Below, piece after piece: positions 12,511 through 12,546 of a stretch of DNA of 12,546 nucleotides. The stretch lies in assembly GCA_946403545.1 (NCBI GenBank), contig CAMJAG010000027.1, forward strand, positions 1 through 12,546, in the 5' to 3' direction. The notes under the pieces are model-generated. The model was not told the origin of the DNA and searched no databases. It worked only from the letters and a program-made list of their open reading frames with translations. Made by a program: the position numbers and the translations under genes. The stretch is from an uncultured Caryophanales bacterium (lineage in GTDB: Bacteria; Bacillota_I; Bacilli_A; RFN20; CAG-826). How positions within the stretch are numbered: the first letter of the stretch is position 1; the number at the start of each line of letters is the position of its first letter.

Positions 12511-12546
12511 TTATCTTACTCTTCTATCGAAAGCAGCACCAATAAA
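12511..12546 (-). CDS. C-terminal tail of an upstream gene (5' part beyond window)
   Basis: On the minus strand the last 36 bases read FIGAAFDRRVR and then TAA (stop at 12513-12511). The stop is 7 nt before the aminotransferase ATG, and the AAAGG binding site lies in that gap. Spacing and same-strand arrangement fit an operon partner. Too short to identify; coding nature is inferred from composition and position. Confidence 0.5.
   Translation of the reverse strand, partial: FIGAAFDRRVR

Noticed and set aside
1..12546. CRISPR array, insertion sequence or integrase
   Set aside because: No evenly spaced direct repeats and no transposase or recombinase motif found on either strand.

Overview
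The window looks like a piece of chromosome from a low-GC (roughly one third G+C) Gram-positive bacterium of the Bacilli / mollicute-related kind, probably uncultured and gut-associated. The grounds are AT-rich spacers, AAGGAG-type ribosome binding sites, short rho-independent terminators after nearly every unit, Firmicutes-type FGGY kinase and aminotransferase sequences, and many lipoproteins with the form MKK...LVACG. All visible stops are TAA (two are TAG) and tryptophan is read from TGG. UGA does not appear as a sense codon. Placement is inference from style, not from a marker gene.

Layout (all minus strand except the SGNH gene). 1-2058: two related lipoproteins with Ser/Lys/Ala-rich tethers, Cys/His-rich segments and beta-sandwich (carbohydrate-binding-like) domains; the first runs off the left edge. 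2303-3754: a stand-alone xylulokinase gene (xylB) with its own promoter and terminator. 3901-8198: three paralogous lipoproteins, each a fibronectin-III-like domain followed by a tyrosine-phosphatase-like domain with the P-loop HCxGGADRTG. The second and third appear to form an operon; the first has its own transcript. 8323-9252: a divergently transcribed SGNH/GDSL-hydrolase lipoprotein. 9286-10476: a lipoprotein of unknown function and a small GNAT protein only 3 nt downstream of it. 10511-10639: a GC-rich structured RNA candidate ending in a terminator. 10659-11051: a small, very basic protein that may be a BECR-fold RNase. 11101-11218: an intergenic island of nested inverted repeats with a consensus DnaA box. 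11259-12503: a class I aminotransferase, preceded by the last 11 codons of another gene.

How it fits together. Seven of the eleven proteins that are complete or nearly so carry a lipobox, so the region mainly equips the outer face of the membrane: binding modules, three phosphatases and an esterase-type hydrolase. The sequence does not show the substrates. The xylulokinase and aminotransferase are ordinary cytoplasmic metabolism. The parts most worth follow-up are the structured RNA beside the possible RNase, the GGADRTG phosphatase cluster, and the inverted-repeat island at 11.1-11.2 kb.
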